From Chromera velia (taxonomy: Eukaryota; Sar; Chromeraceae), in assembly GCA_018398765.1 (NCBI GenBank), contig JAHBMJ010000168.1, positions 80,929 to 124,929 on the forward strand: a DNA stretch of 44,001 nucleotides, read 5' to 3'. The notes beneath the pieces were generated by a model. That model was not told where the DNA came from. It ran no database searches and saw nothing but the letters and a program-made list of their open reading frames with translations. Shown in pieces: positions 12,037 to 31,722 of the stretch. The translations under genes were made by a program, and so were the position numbers. The stretch's first letter is position 1. Each line of letters starts with the position of its first letter.

Positions 12037-12361
12037 TTGTTTCAGCGCGATATTCTTTGTATGGTAGAACGTTGACTCAATTCCATCAGCGATGGGATCT
12101 AGTATATTTCGTATGGGGGGGGTGCGAATGAGGGCCTGTAAGTGTGCCTCGGCCTCGTTGTGGGCCCGCTTTGGTGACTGAACGGTCCGGCACCTGAAGT
12201 GTACCTGAGGCCAGCGATGTTGTGAAGGAGTCTCATCGCGATGTTGATTCTCTGCAGATGCTACCTGAGAGATGCTTCGGAGTAGACGGACTTGTCTATC
12301 GCCTCCTCGGGGTGAAGATTACCGTCTCGATCGACTCCCTCCCAATTAGTACTTCTTCCAA

Positions 12362-12830
12362 TTAAGAGAAGTGACCCCCTGTCTTGAGGGATGTGTTCCC
12401 TGCCTCTTTCTTCTTCTTGAGAGTCTTAAAGGCTCTCACGAGTCTTGGATGCTTTTTTGCAGCGAGGTACAGCTGCGAGGCATGGTACTGAAGAATCTCT
12501 GTCTCCGTCTTCCCAAACAAACGAGTGTTGCTTTCTTTCAATCCATCGCACTCCCCAATCCACACATCATACGAATGCCCCTCACCAATCAGAAGGTAGT
12601 CTCCCATGTGCCGCACCTTGCCACCGTGGCCTTCTTTCTCTGGCATCGCTTCCTGAAGCAGCAGTGGAGGGCGAGTACGTTTCCTCTCGCTAAGGCGTCA
12701 GCAGCGAAAATTAGAGTGGTGGGAGAGCTGGTGTTGTACGGGCCCTCCTGCGGGCACTCTCCCACTTGGATAGTTATGCTAGTGAACAGTCTACACACAT
12801 ACACCTCAGCAGGAGGAGTCAGTGTCCAAA
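12362..12830 (-). pseudogene. Unidentified coding remnant with apparent frame change
   Basis: Two minus-strand frames abut. One (12804 downward) reads ECPQEGPYNTSSPTTLIFAAD; the other reads HMGDYLLIGEGHSYDVWIGE and continues to an Lys-rich end. The protein-like character switches frame near 12680, suggesting an indel or a short intron. The glycine-rich GEGHSYDVW loosely resembles a kinase nucleotide loop, but no catalytic Lys context follows, so no function is assigned. Confidence 0.3.
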
Positions 12831-13916
12831 TCTAGCGCATCAGACTCCTACTTGATCTATCACTCTCTCTGTGAGTCTGTCTTCCATCCAATTCCGGCAT
12901 ATATTGCGGCGGATTGCGGCAAGCAAGTGTTGCTCACGTATCCAACCATGCACTGATTAATTGAATTAATCTGCACTTGTTCGCTACATGCACGCAGAAC
13001 ACTGCATGCGGTCCGGCCATACACCATTGACAAAGTCACACCTGTAGAGTCCTACCCTGCGGCGCCGCCCTCTGGACCCTCGCATGCGCTGTATCTGAAT
13101 GAGCCCGCGTGCCGACGCCAGGCTCCGTCGCCACGCTTTACTTCGTACGTGTCGCGCATAGTCACGCGCATCAATCAAAGTTGTTGAAGTCGAGTCTGAC
13201 CTTCGTATTCAAGCAACATGTCACTCAAGCAACGGATAGCATCGTTTGAGTCTGATGTCTGTTTATCATAGATTGAGAGTCTGAGAGAGAGGAACAGAAA
13301 GAGGACTGAGCAGAAACCGTGCATAATAGAATAAACCCAGCTGATTGGAATCCTACTGGGAGATCGCGTTAACGCTTAAACTAATATAGAGCCAAACCTC
13401 CTATAAAGTGTTGCTTAAGTTAGTGTTGCCCACGTTCCTTCTCCAGATCTTTCCCAGGGTTCTTGTCCTCGCTTTACCTTTTGTCTGGACGCCACAAGGC
13501 GGCTAGACAGGAGGGACAAAACACACCTCCACTCAGAATTTCACTGACTAATTGAAACTTATAGCTGAGTATGCCTAAGTAACCTGACTATACCTGACCT
13601 GCAATAATCTTAAATCTTCTAACCAAATTTGAGTAGAAAAATTTGAGTGGGAATATAATAGAATCTAACAACAAAACATTCACTGTCATTAACGCGTGGT
13701 CTAGTCTGGTGACTCTGGTCAAAAAGATTTACATATATGATTAAATAAGTTTGATTATGCTAGATTATGCTTAATTATGCTGGATATTACTAGATATCTA
13801 TAAGATGATTATCGGAAATCAATAATCACTATCAGAAAATAATGGTTTTTGATTATATAAGAATAATGAAAAACGAGTTAACCTACTGATGATTGTGTTT
13901 AGATTCGATCGAAGTC

Positions 13917-14040
13917 ACTCTTCTAGCTCTAGTTCTAGCTCTTGCTCTAGCTCACAGCTCTCATTCTAGCTGGGTCTAGCTTAACTGTAGCTTTTGCTTT
14001 AGCTTTCGCTCTGGGTCTACTTTTAGCTCTAGCTCCAACT
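13917..14040 (+). repeat. Degenerate TAGCTC/TAGCTT hexamer array
   Basis: The words CTAGCTCT, CTAGTTCT, TTAGCTTT and close variants recur about every 6-12 bases over 120 bases. The core AGCT is self-complementary, so the array can be read on both strands. Confidence 0.7.
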
Positions 14041-14140
14041 GTCTACATCAATCAAAAGCCGATATTTGCTAAAGTAAGACTTGATTAAGGAATTCTTAAG
14101 CTGACAAGGAAGAAAAAATGAAATATAAATAATGATCATA

Positions 14141-14142
<2 letters not shown>

Positions 14143-14180
<38 letters not shown>

Positions 14181-14190
14181 AATAAATAAA
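14143..14190 (+). repeat. (AAT)n(AAAT)n microsatellite
   Basis: About ten AAT units are followed by about six AAAT units, just downstream of the phosphatase stop codon on the minus strand. Confidence 0.9.
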
Positions 14191-14269
14191 TAATCAAATT
14201 GAGACATGCTGGTACCGTTGCATGAATTCGAGCACAAGTTCTGACAACATGTTTCCAGGCATCTTTATA

Positions 14270-16806
14270 TTAGGAACCAATGTGTGGCTGTAACCCCTCC
14301 ATATGTTCAACAAGCATCCAAGAGGTTTCTGCTTCATCTAGGTGCCCCTGCAACCCTTGCAAAAACGCTGGAAGTGGAATGAGACTCGCTGGAAGAACAC
14401 TCTTCTCTGCTTTGTTGGATATGGTCAATTTTTCACTGAGCTGTTTCCCTTGATTCGGACACGGGACCGCAAATTCACTCAAAAAGCTACCGGCAGGCCC
14501 CAACTCAGGCCAGCTGATCGGCACTGGTCTTCCGTTCAGTGTCACTGCAATGCCAAGCTGAGAAGAGCTTTCAGCACCCACCGTTGAGTCTTCCCTTTCC
14601 TTCTTGAAAATCCCTTTTCTCTCCGACTGAATCCCAGGGGAGACAGCCGTCTCCCACACCTCAAACCTCAAGCAGGAGGCCACGGGGGGGTGGCCTGGCC
14701 AGAGGCCCCCTTGGAGGAAGGTAAGGAAGGGCACAAGAGTGGAGTCGTGTCCCGTAAACCTCCAGTACCTCACACGCGACCACGCAGAATCACTCAGCAA
14801 GCCCCAAGCCTTCAGACCCGAATCTCTCGAAATTTCATCTTCGACCTCCGCCCTCACAGCGGCGTCCTCTGGCGCTGCCACTACTGACGTCAAAAGAGCA
14901 GAAAGCAAAGAAAAGAACCGATAGCTCAACGCAGAGCCGAAGGGAGGTCTCGAGTAGAGACGATCAAACACACCGTCAGATGCAGCACGGAGAGCCGCTG
15001 CTTGTTCAGGGGTGAGAGGTGGAATTTCGTCACCCCTGCCATCTGCAGTCTGGCAGTCAATGAAGTCCTGCAGAAGAAACGCTTTGAAAAGAGACGGCCG
15101 AGGTTGGTGCGCTCTGGGAAGAGAAAAACGCACGCGGCCTCCCAAAGCGGTCTCTTCGATGTCTCTCATCACAGGGGCAAACGTCTCCTCTGCCTCCGCC
15201 CACGTCTCTCCACCTGCTATGTCTTCTTTCTGCCTCAACATGACGGCATCGGCGTCTCCCGGCACGACGAGCCAGTCGTTTTGCGACGGTCCTTGCGCGA
15301 CTGGGAAGCCTGGAGGTCCTGGTTGAGGAGGCAGAAAGGACAACACTCAGATGAATAAAGGGAATCGAGGGCATGCGCATGGTGCGTGCAAAGAGTTACA
15401 AAAGCGCGCGCTTAGGGGAGCCAGGCGAATGAGAAGAGGAAGGAGACGGAAGGACCGAAGAGGAAAAGTGAAGAGAGGCTGCTGAGCCAACCGACAATTC
15501 CATTTGCGTGAAGGTGGACGGTCTTGTTCTGATCTGTTTATACTTCGTCACTGCATAGCTGCATTTGGTTGCATGGGTATTGGTGCCCGATGGCATGAGT
15601 TAGTGTGTGACTGTGTCAAGCATTACAGGCGTGTGCGGGCGAGTGATCGATTTAAGGCGTTGTGACCGTGTGTGTGGAAGCGAGTGAGAATGCGAGACCA
15701 ATGCAGTGCGAGAGGGAGGGAGGCACAAGAAGAAAACGTGCCTACAACACCTTTTCCGTCCGTTCTCTCATCTATCTACCTACCTGCAAAGACAAAAGCC
15801 GACGCAGAGTCATCTCCCAACTCCCCTTCCCCGATTCTAGAGAGTGTATCAATCCTTTTATGCTGCCACTCTCCCAAGGGCCCAGAGGCGGCAGGAGGAT
15901 ACAGCCCCGCTCTGCATGATGGACAGAGAAGCCAAAGCACAAAAATGTATAGAGAAGAAAAGATGCAACGGACAAACCACCAGAAAAGAGTGAGAGCCAA
16001 AACGGTCACACACACACACACACACACAGGTTACCAGCGAGAGAGCGACTAAAAGAAAGACAAGATGCATCCAAAGGGACACTTCTCTCCAGACGAAAGC
16101 AAAAGAAAAGAGCCGGTACGGGAGGGAGGGTGACCCATTCTTCTTCTTTCTTCCATGCAAGAGAACGAAATGAGAGAACAAATCTCACGACAGACAACGG
16201 GGCGAGAGGGGACAAGAATGCATAGAAGGAAGTTGGTTGACATCCACTCAACTGCATGGCTGACTAGGTGCAGTCGCTTTCTGCTATTCAACTCCCTGTC
16301 TGCCTGTCTGCCTGACTGACTGACAGGTGTGCCTGTGCCGATGCCGCTGTGCGAGGGAAGGCAGAGGACCTTGAGATGACCTCCTCGGGATCGAAGTGAG
16401 TGGAGAGGAACTGGAGGTTGGTGTCCACCAGCAGCCGTCTCTGCCGTCTCCCCAGACTCCAGTGCTGCCACTCTCCCACCTGCTCCATTCATTTGAGTAG
16501 ATGGGAGGGGAGTGAATAGACAAATTCGTGTGATGACGTGCGGAGATTCAGTCAATGTCCAAGGAGGGTGAGACCGCTCGTGACGGCAGTGATGAGTGAT
16601 CAGTACACAGGGGCCCAAGCCAGACACGGGAGCGTGAAGCTGGAGGATTTTAAAGGCGTTGATATCCATAGAGCGGGAAAGCAGTGAATGGGACCAGAAA
16701 AAAAGGGAAAAGACCCCCGCTTTGAAGTCGCAAGAGAAAGGCTGAAAAAAGCGGAAGAACAGACGGAAGAGAGCGAAGGCGGAAGATGGATGGATGGATG
16801 GATGGA

Positions 16807-16837
<31 letters not shown>

Positions 16838-16838
16838 A

Positions 16839-16869
<31 letters not shown>

Positions 16870-17769
16870 ATGGATGAATGGACGGATGGATAATGGAGGG
16901 ATAGATGGATGGATGGATGGATGGATGGATGGATGGATGGATGGATGGATGGATGGATAATGGATGGATGGATGGATGGATGGATAGATGGATGGATGGA
17001 TGAATGGATGGATGGATAGATGAGTGGATGGATGGATGGATGGATGGATGAATGGATGGATAGATAGATGGGTGAATGGATGGATGGATGGATGGATGGA
17101 TAATGGATGGATGGATGGATAGATGGATGGATGGATGGAGGGATGAATGGATGGATGAATGGATGGATGGATGGATGGATAATGGATGGATGAATGGATG
17201 GATGGATGGATGGATGGATGGATAGATGGATGGATGGATGGATGAATGGATGGATGGATGGATGGATGGATGAATGGATGGATGGATGGATGAATGGATG
17301 GATAGATGGAACCCAAGAGCTGATTGGGACAGCCTGAAGTCTTTGTCAGAAGGAAGGAAAGAATCAGCTTGGCAGAACTGCACAGGAGCATGGAGGTGAG
17401 AGAGAGTGTGACCAAAACAAGGACAAGTCAACCAGCGTATGTTTGCGTGGAGTATATTCTCCGTCTACCCCCCCGCAAGGTGCATGCAGCAAGAAAAGTG
17501 TGAGAATCAGAATCAAGATGCTTGCCCAGTCAGGAGCCGACCTTTGTCAACTGCCCCGAGGGGAGGCCCCAGTCCCTTCCGCCGAGTCCCTTCACTCTCC
17601 GAAGTTTGGGCGTGCGTGCTCCGTGTCTTGCCACTTCGACCACCAGTCGGAGTCTCTTCGGTACAGCAGACTGGAAGGCAGCGGAGGCCCTCAGAGCGAC
17701 ACACGGGAGGAGCAGAATGTGAAAGGAAATGAAAAAGGAGAAGGCCCACATCAATCTAGACATCAACAC
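14270..17769 (-). CDS. Secreted histidine acid phosphatase, four exons
   Basis: Minus-strand exons are 17769-17542, 16479-16325, 15911-15784 and 15318-14270. Phases 0, 2 and 1 match at every junction, giving 519 residues. The start gives a typical signal peptide (hydrophobic residues 8-27, then ALRASA). The branch-2 histidine phosphatase signature RHGARTP is at residues 48-54, where His49 should be the phosphorylated nucleophile. The expected LTKVG...QHWSLGR region spans intron 1, [17 protein letters not shown] spans the conserved Arg helix, and [10 protein letters not shown] near residue 360 supplies the second catalytic HD pair. The family hydrolyses phosphomonoesters in acidic compartments or outside the cell. 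The last exon ends with a long tail (from about residue 400) containing a charged insert. Length is at the upper end for the family. The gene is transcribed divergently from the calcium ATPase. Confidence 0.92.
16010..16028 (+). repeat. Short (CA)n run in intron
   Basis: About nine CA units lie between exons 2 and 3 of the phosphatase gene. Confidence 0.8.
16787..17310 (+). repeat. (GGAT)n tetranucleotide satellite with GGCT block
   Basis: About 520 bases of GGAT units are interrupted by AATG, TAGA and GAAT variants, with a (GGCT)n block at 16808-16867. The array sits entirely in the first intron (16480-17541) of the phosphatase gene. It opens all frames in places, giving spurious frames of repeated Ser-Ile-His-Pro or Trp-Met-Asp-Gly. 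Confidence 0.97.
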
Positions 17770-18473
17770 GGCGCTCTTGAGGCTAATAGCAATGAGGCAA
17801 GCAGCTTCAAGAAGCGATCATTTAACGGTCAGCTTTGGATGCTTGAACTCAGCATCACTCTGATAGAGCCGTCTCCTTCAATTTAAGGAATCTGTCTGAT
17901 GCATGCATGTACTGCACAGAGCTAGAAGGGCCCAAATGTATACATTTCCCCTGCTCGATGGGCTGGCGTCACTTCACAGCAGAAGACTTTCTCTGTTTGC
18001 GAGAAGGCATTGAGGTTTCTGTCGGTGCAAACAACCGAAAGCTGAATCCGGTATACCCCGCATAGAGACGGCTGTTGTACATTAAGGAGACGGCATGGCA
18101 TGCATCCGCATGCGTTCATTCATTCGCAGACACGTAGACGGCAATGGAGACGCTCTGTGAAGGACGGGCGGACTCAAGATGCTCGTGTGAGCCTCCTGTG
18201 TGCAGTCACTCATCTTCTTACCTCGACTCCGAAGAAGGCAGTGACTTCCATGTACGCAACAACGAAAGCAACAGGTGCCGCCACCCCGTCTCTTTGTCGA
18301 GCGCCGTCTCGTTCTTTGCGGGCGAAAACATGTGCCAATTGTCTTTCGCTGGAATCTGAGCTTGTTCAGACGACGTCTGGGTGTTAACGCTTGTACATAT
18401 TCCCATCTTTCATTCGCGCTGTCGGCAAACTTATCCACTCGCTTGGCTCAACTGCCGCTAGCTCCCTGCGACG
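17770..18473. promoter_or_regulatory. Divergent intergenic region between phosphatase and Ca-ATPase
   Basis: This 704-base spacer separates two start codons that point away from each other and should hold both promoters. It contains TGCATGCATG at about 17899 and GGCATGCATCCGCATGC at about 18096. TGCATGC is a known upstream motif in apicomplexan relatives, so these are candidate regulatory sites. No TATA box is obvious. Confidence 0.5.
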
Positions 18474-25687
<7,214 letters not shown>

Positions 25688-27455
25688 GAAGGAGGGAGGA
25701 TTTTTGGATCGGTTATTATGGCAGTCACGAATTGTGTGTGCATGCGCGAAGGGAAAAGAAACAAGAAGAGGGCCTTGCAGTCTTGCTGCTTCGCCTCTTC
25801 TCTTCTCTCCTTTTCTCTCCCTTCCCTCCCTGTGTGTGTATCCTGTGGGGACGGAGTACATGGAGGAACGGCGTGCAAGGAAGCGCGAAGGGAATGGATT
25901 AGTTCAAAATCTTCCATATTTTGTGCATCGTGTACATGCAGCTCGAAACGATGAAACACCACCATGGGTCTCAGAAGCTGACAAGGCTCCGCCTTCAGGA
26001 CGCGAGACACAAATGTAAAAGTTTGTTGCCTCTATTGTGTTTTTTGATTTTCAGGCTCTTTAGTGCTGTTTTATACAAACGTATTTCGATTCTTTCATGG
26101 AGTCTCATCATCAACATCATCATACGCCATCGCCATCGGCATCGGCCCACAATAGGCGTCTAGCGTTCGGCAAGTCACGACATGCAAGGCAGATTGTTAA
26201 ATGATGGATGGAGTCTACATCAGTAAAACGATCGTTTTTGACTCAAGTACTATTTACTTTGAATAATTAAGAATCTTACAAAAAAAAAAGACATTTATTT
26301 ATAAAATTGTCAAGAATTAAAATTTTAACATGCATAGGATTAAAATGTTTGAATCATCAATTATGATCTAGCATGCTCTAGATTTTTTTAAAAAAAATGT
26401 ACTGGTACATATTTTGTGTGATTTAAAAAAACAAATGTCAGATCGAACAAAAAACACGTTTAAGTTTAAGCACCTTAAATATGATTTTTGTTTTACATTT
26501 CTATTTAGACTGCTATAAGTAGGCTTAAAGATGCTTAAAGTGGCTATAAAACAAAAAGTAGATTAAGTTTACATACTTTATTTATATACAGTCTTGCACA
26601 ATACTACTACAAAATCCCATATTGTTATATATGATTTTCATAGATTCTTACGGCTTCAAGACAGTTTGAGACAGAAAATAAGATAAGGACATGAACCTTA
26701 AAGAAGATTGAGAAAAGGAACGTAAGCACTTATACGGGTTATGCAGTATTACATAGCAGGTATAACAGTCTACAGAAAGTTTTGTTCTTGATTGTGTGAG
26801 ACTTCAATCAAACTTCAATCATGCAGCCGAGTGTATACCATCTATCATGCATGGCTTGCACTGATTCCTCTCTCTTTTCTGACAAACAGACATCAGATTC
26901 GAATGATACTATCGGTTACAGCCTTGGTTGCAGCGGCGTTTCTCAAGTGACATATAACATGTAAAGTTGCTTGCAAGAATACGCAGGTCAGACTTGACTT
27001 CGATTGACTTTTAAGATTTTGATCGACGCGTGCGATACGTATGAAGCAAGCGCGGCGGCGGAATGTGTATGGCGGCGACGTGCGGGCTCAGGGCGCGGCT
27101 TAATTAAGTAGGTACGTATGCATGCGAGGGCGACGCCAAAAGAAAGGACAGTCTCCACACACAGATCCCACTCCAGAGTAGACCAGACTGACAGTCCATC
27201 AGATGTCCATCAGCGCTAGCGATGTTCCAGCACAGCTTTCCAACTTGGTATGAATATGCATTAACACGGCACGCACTTTGCGTACATTCGAAGACCACAG
27301 AGTGAGAACGACAAGTGTTTTCGAACGAAAATCGTCCTCGTCTCCCGCTACTTGTGTCATTTTCTGGACTTGACAGAGACAGCAACTCTCTTCGAGGAAA
27401 GTACTTCTTCAGCCTTCGCCTTTTCTTCCCCTTGCTGCGCATACGGTGGCCCAAG
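25688..27455. other. Spacer downstream of the Ca-ATPase
   Basis: 25688-26160 probably contains the 3' UTR and an alternative last ATPase exon. 26160-27000 is AT-rich with homopolymer A/T runs and no protein-like frame. 27000-27455 returns to mixed composition and should include the promoter and 5' UTR of the chromodomain gene. No further gene was supported. Confidence 0.5.
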
Positions 27456-29225
27456 ATGTCAATGGATTGGGCAAAGGACCCCAAGAAGCCAGAACAGGAG
27501 GAGAAGAAGCATGAGAGTATCGAGGAGGAAAAGGATGAGAGTATGGAGGAGGCAGAGGAGGAACCGGAAAAGAAAGAGGGAAGGGGAAGGAGGAGAAGCA
27601 GGATAACAAAAAAAAAAAAGAATCCCCGCTCCCGCAAAAAGGCAGAGGAAGCGGAGATGCGTGCGATGTTCCTTTCCCGCCGGAGCGAACGGATGGCAGC
27701 CGGAGAGAAGATTGCTCCAGCGGAGAGAAACAGGAGGCAGATCGCGGCACGCTGGGAAAGACTGCGGAAGAAACACGGTCTGAAGCAACTCCGGAAATAC
27801 GGGAAAAGGCTGGGTGGGCCACCTCAGGAGGAGGAGGAGGGGATGATGTACGCCTGGTCCGAGGAGCTCCCTCCAGCGTCAGGTGAGTGAGTGGCACTCT
27901 GCATGTGTGGGGCTGTGTGGGGCTGGTTAGAAAGATCAGTAAGCGGAGAAGCTAGGTGAAGGAGGACCGGAACGGTTGGCGGGGCAACGAGGAGCACGCA
28001 CAGATGATTAGTCAGATGGCGGGTGCAGTCACTGACAGAAAAAGGAGGTTGGAGAAGGCAGGTCCAAACAAGATGAGAAGGAGATCTTGGGAAAAAGGGT
28101 GTCGAATGTGGTCGTGAGCACGTGAGCCATATATGCACATGCAGAGGGGAAGGGAGTGTAGTCTGTTTGCATATTTTTGTCTTTGAAGAACTCCATTTCC
28201 AGCGTCCTAAGAGGACCTGAAAAAACGAACAGTTCCACCTTTTTGCGCGTCTTTTCCATTATTCGTGACTTTCTTTTCTTTTCTGAGTCCTGAGCCAGCC
28301 AGCTAGCCCGCCCACCCCACCCCTGACTGCTGCTGCTGCTTGTAGGGCATGCGAAGCGAAAACGGGTCGACTGTACATGTACGAATGGCTCCAGGGTCGG
28401 AGGCGCAAGGAAATTGAGAAGGCGGCGAAGGAAGAGAGACAAATCCATGCCCAGTGGAAGAAGGAGAGGATCAGAGCGCTGAACTCCAAGCGCTTTGCAG
28501 GCAAGTTCATTCAGGAGGAAGTGGAGGAGGAGGAGGAGGGGTGGGGCAAGGCGGACCAGTACGACCGTCGCTGGGTTGTCCCAGAAAAGAAAAAGGTGTC
28601 TGAGGTCAACGACGAGGACGAGGACGAGGATATGGGGGTGGGGGTGGGAGGTGGCGTTGCTTCCGCTTCCGCCTCCGCGTCTTCCTCAGCCTGCGCCGTC
28701 TCGCTCGGGAGACGGCCCCGCTCTGCGTCGGTGAACCCAGGTAGAGGGGGGCGGGGGAAGAAGCAGATGACGAAGAAAGAAACCACCGAACAGGAAGACT
28801 GGGAGGATGAGGATGAGGATGCACCCCCCTTCGCCCCCCCTGCAGCAGCAGCAGCAGGACAGGGCGCCTCCGCGCGTTGTCCGAAGAAGGAGCCGATGAA
28901 GAGGAAGAACAAGCCGACCTCCTGGCAGAAGGGGAAGGGCAAACCAACAGAGGTCGCAACCGACCCCTTTTCTCACCTAGGAGCCCCGGAGGACGAAGAA
29001 GAATGGGAGGTGCAAGAAGTGGTTGGGTACTGCACTGACCCAGATGGAAAGGACGAATACCTAGTGGACTATGAAGGGGACAACAAAGCTAGCTACTGGA
29101 CTCGAGCAGAGAACATGTCATGCGACCAACTGGCCGCTCAGTTCTTCGCAAAAAGAGGAAAGCTTCAAAAGAAACAAAAAGGAATCTGTCCTCCTCCAAG
29201 GGGGAAGCTCCAGAAGAAACAGTAA
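27456..29225 (+). CDS. Chromodomain protein with Lys/Glu-rich N-terminus
   Basis: The first exon runs from the ATG at 27456 to a GTGAGT donor after 27882. It encodes an acidic then basic coiled segment (Glu-rich runs, GRGRRRSR, KKKKNPRSRKK) typical of nuclear proteins. A second exon, beginning at or upstream of 28346, reads YMYEWLQGRRRKEIEKAAK and ends at the stop 29223-29225. Its C-terminus contains a chromodomain-like block: EEWEVQEVVGY, DEYLVDYEGD, SYWTRAENM, then CDQLAAQFF. These match the three strands and C-terminal helix of the fold that reads methylated histone tails. The usual third aromatic is Tyr-Trp here. A poly-Ala/Ser and acidic linker precedes it. Splicing 27882 directly to 28346 gives the wrong phase, so either a small exon or an upstream acceptor (frame open back to 28287) is involved, or these are two genes. 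Confidence 0.68.
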
Positions 29226-29610
29226 TGCGAAGAATCCTTTTCTTGGTGACCTCCATACAGAAGAGCGGGAGGGGCGAAGACAATTAAATGAGACGGACAG
29301 CCAAGAAATGATATCCAAAGAAAAAAAAAAAAAAGAAAGACAAGTCATTTTTGTTTTCTCAGTTTGCTACAGCTGTTTCTCTCTTCTTTCCCCCCTTCTT
29401 CCCTTCTCCTTCGCCCTTCTCTCCCCTAAGCTACGTCTTCTTTCTTCTTTCTTCACTGCTCTGCACTCCAAATCACTTCCAAAGTTTTGTGCTTGACTGA
29501 CTGGACATGTGAGTGCACTTATCCCCTTTTTTTTTTCTTCTCTTTGTTGTCGGTTCCCGCTTCGTTTTCTATTCTTCACTTTCTGACTTCAGAATGAAGT
29601 CGAACTCTCT
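29226..29610. other. 3' flank of the chromodomain gene
   Basis: Pyrimidine-rich sequence with A-runs at 29322-29335 and T-runs at 29528-29537. No gene was seen. It leads into the duplicated block array. Confidence 0.4.
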
Positions 29611-29611
29611 A

Positions 29612-31722
29612 GATGCAGACTTCTGGATGGATGGTCCTTCTCCTCTGATCTGAAAAAAACAAAGAGTCGGAGAAAGGAGTGGAGGTCCCATGTATCTGAT
29701 TCATTTCACTCGATCACTCGATGAATCCTCTTTTTTCCTTCCTTCAGCATGTAAGCATCATGGGCACAGGCAAGGCGTGTTTTCTCTTTTCCCTCCCGTC
29801 CGGACTCACTCGATTGATTGACGTCAGAGAGAGAAGAGCTAGGGGGAGGGGGCAGGATAGAGAAAGATACGATGCCAAAAAGACAACGTGATGAGAGAAG
29901 GGGAGAGAAAGAGCTCCTTCCTTCCTGGCTGCCTGAGTTCTGCATTATCGAGAGAGGGAAAGAGGGAAGGAGGGAGGCGAACTCACTCCCTCACTCACCC
30001 ACTCACTCACTCAGATGTTTGTGCGTCAACAACCGAAAGAGAAGAGGAAAGAAGGATTTGGAAGGAGAAGATCTCTTTTTCGTCCCTCTAGTTCTGTATA
30101 GATTCCATCCTTCCATCCAACAATGATTTGCATCTCCCTTCTTTTCTCCATTCCCAGGGAGGTTTTCTTGTCCTCGTCCTGCTCCCTCCTCCCTCACCTC
30201 CACCTTCCATCTATCCCCGTGTCTTCCTTTTTCTGACATCATAAAGCTAGATGGTCCTTCTTCCCTGGGTGAAGTCAAACAAAGAGTCAGAGAAAGGATT
30301 AAGCAGAGGGCCCATGCATCAATTTCATTCCTCTTATTTGACAGACGTTCTCTTTTGCTGCATGGGCACATGCTCTTGTCATCTCCTTCTCTCATTCTCC
30401 CTCCCTGTTCGGGCGTTGACCTAAAGCAGGCAGGTCTGTTGCTCTCCTCTCCTCTCCCGTCTTGTTTTTTCTCTTCCCTCCCGTCCGGACTCGCTCAATT
30501 GATTGATGTCAGAGAAGAGAGAGAAGAGCTAGGGGGAGGGGGCAGGATAGAGAAAGAAACGATGCCAAAAAGACAACATGATGAGAGAAGTGCGTGGGAG
30601 GGAAAGAAACGAACAACAAAAAAAGAAATAAGCAAACAAAGAAACAAAGAAGGATCAAAATAACACCATACATGCAAAAACTAGAGACGACCAGAAAGAT
30701 CAAGACACAATGAACACATGAAGAGAGTAAAAATATGCAAATGCCCACCAGACTGAAGCACAACGGAACTACTCGCTTATCTCTCCTTATCGCTTCTCAC
30801 TTCAGACTGAGCCGCCTTCTCGCTTCTGCCTCTCTCCTCTAAACTACTTTATCGTCTCTAAAGAGAGACGCTTGCAGGGAGTGATTGGTGGGGCCGAAGT
30901 TAGAATTTTCGGATGCCTCTCTGGGCATAGATTCCGGTTAAGAAGGCGTAGAGGGCTCTACAGAGATGCTTTGGTAGTGAATTTACAGCTGGGATGCACG
31001 ATTCCTCTCTTTTTCTCTCTCTGTCTCTCTCTCTCACATACACATACAAACACACACGGGGAGGGGGGAGGGGGCAACAATGACATCTACAGGGATTGGG
31101 GGGAGTGAATGTTCAAAGAAACCCCCCTTCTTCCTGCCTGGCTATCTGAGTGCTACATTGTCGAGGGATGGAAGGAGGGAAAGAGGCGAACTCACTCCCT
31201 CACTCACCCAGTCACCCACGCATTCGTGCGTCAACAACCAAAAGAGAAGAGAAGAGAAAAGAAGAGAAAAGAAGAAGAAAAAGGGATTTGGAAGGAGACG
31301 TTTATTTTTCTTTCCTCTAGTTCTATAGGGATTTCATCTTTCTATCCAACAATGATTTGCATCTCCCTTCCTTTCTCCATTCCCAGGGAGGTTTTCTTGT
31401 CATCATCCTGCTCCCTCCTCCCTCCCTCCATCTTTCATCTATCCCCGTGTCTTCCTTTTTCTGACATCATAAAGCTAGATGATCCTTCTCATCTGATTGA
31501 AGTCAAACAAAGAGTCGGAGAAAGGAGCGGAGGTCCCATGTATCTGATTCATTCCACTCGATTACTCGATGAATCCTCTTTCTCTAAAGAGAGACGCTTG
31601 CAGGGAGTGATTGGTGGGGGTCAGAATTTCCGGTTGCCTCTCTGGGCTTAGATTCCGGTTAGGAAGGGATAGAGAGCTCTACAAAGATGTTTTGGTGGTG
31701 AATTCACAGCTGGGATGTACGG

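Larger units (their letters stand above)
12831..14269. other. AT-rich spacer with TAGCTC array and (AAT)n
   Basis: No gene was seen. 13300-13900 is AT-rich with TAT/ATAA repeats. 13917-14040 is a degenerate array of the hexamer TAGCTC/TAGCTT. 14143-14190 is (AAT)n followed by (AAAT)n. The phosphatase gene ends at 14270 on the minus strand, so part of this is its 3' flank. Confidence 0.6.

Noticed and set aside
16049..17431. 460-codon minus-strand frame rich in Ser-Ile-His-Pro
   Set aside because: It is the (GGAT)n intronic satellite; its non-repeat end overlaps the phosphatase exon in the wrong frame.
28511..28976. Minus-strand Ser/Pro-rich frames opposite the chromodomain gene
   Set aside because: They mirror the Glu/Ala/Gly-rich linker on the plus strand.
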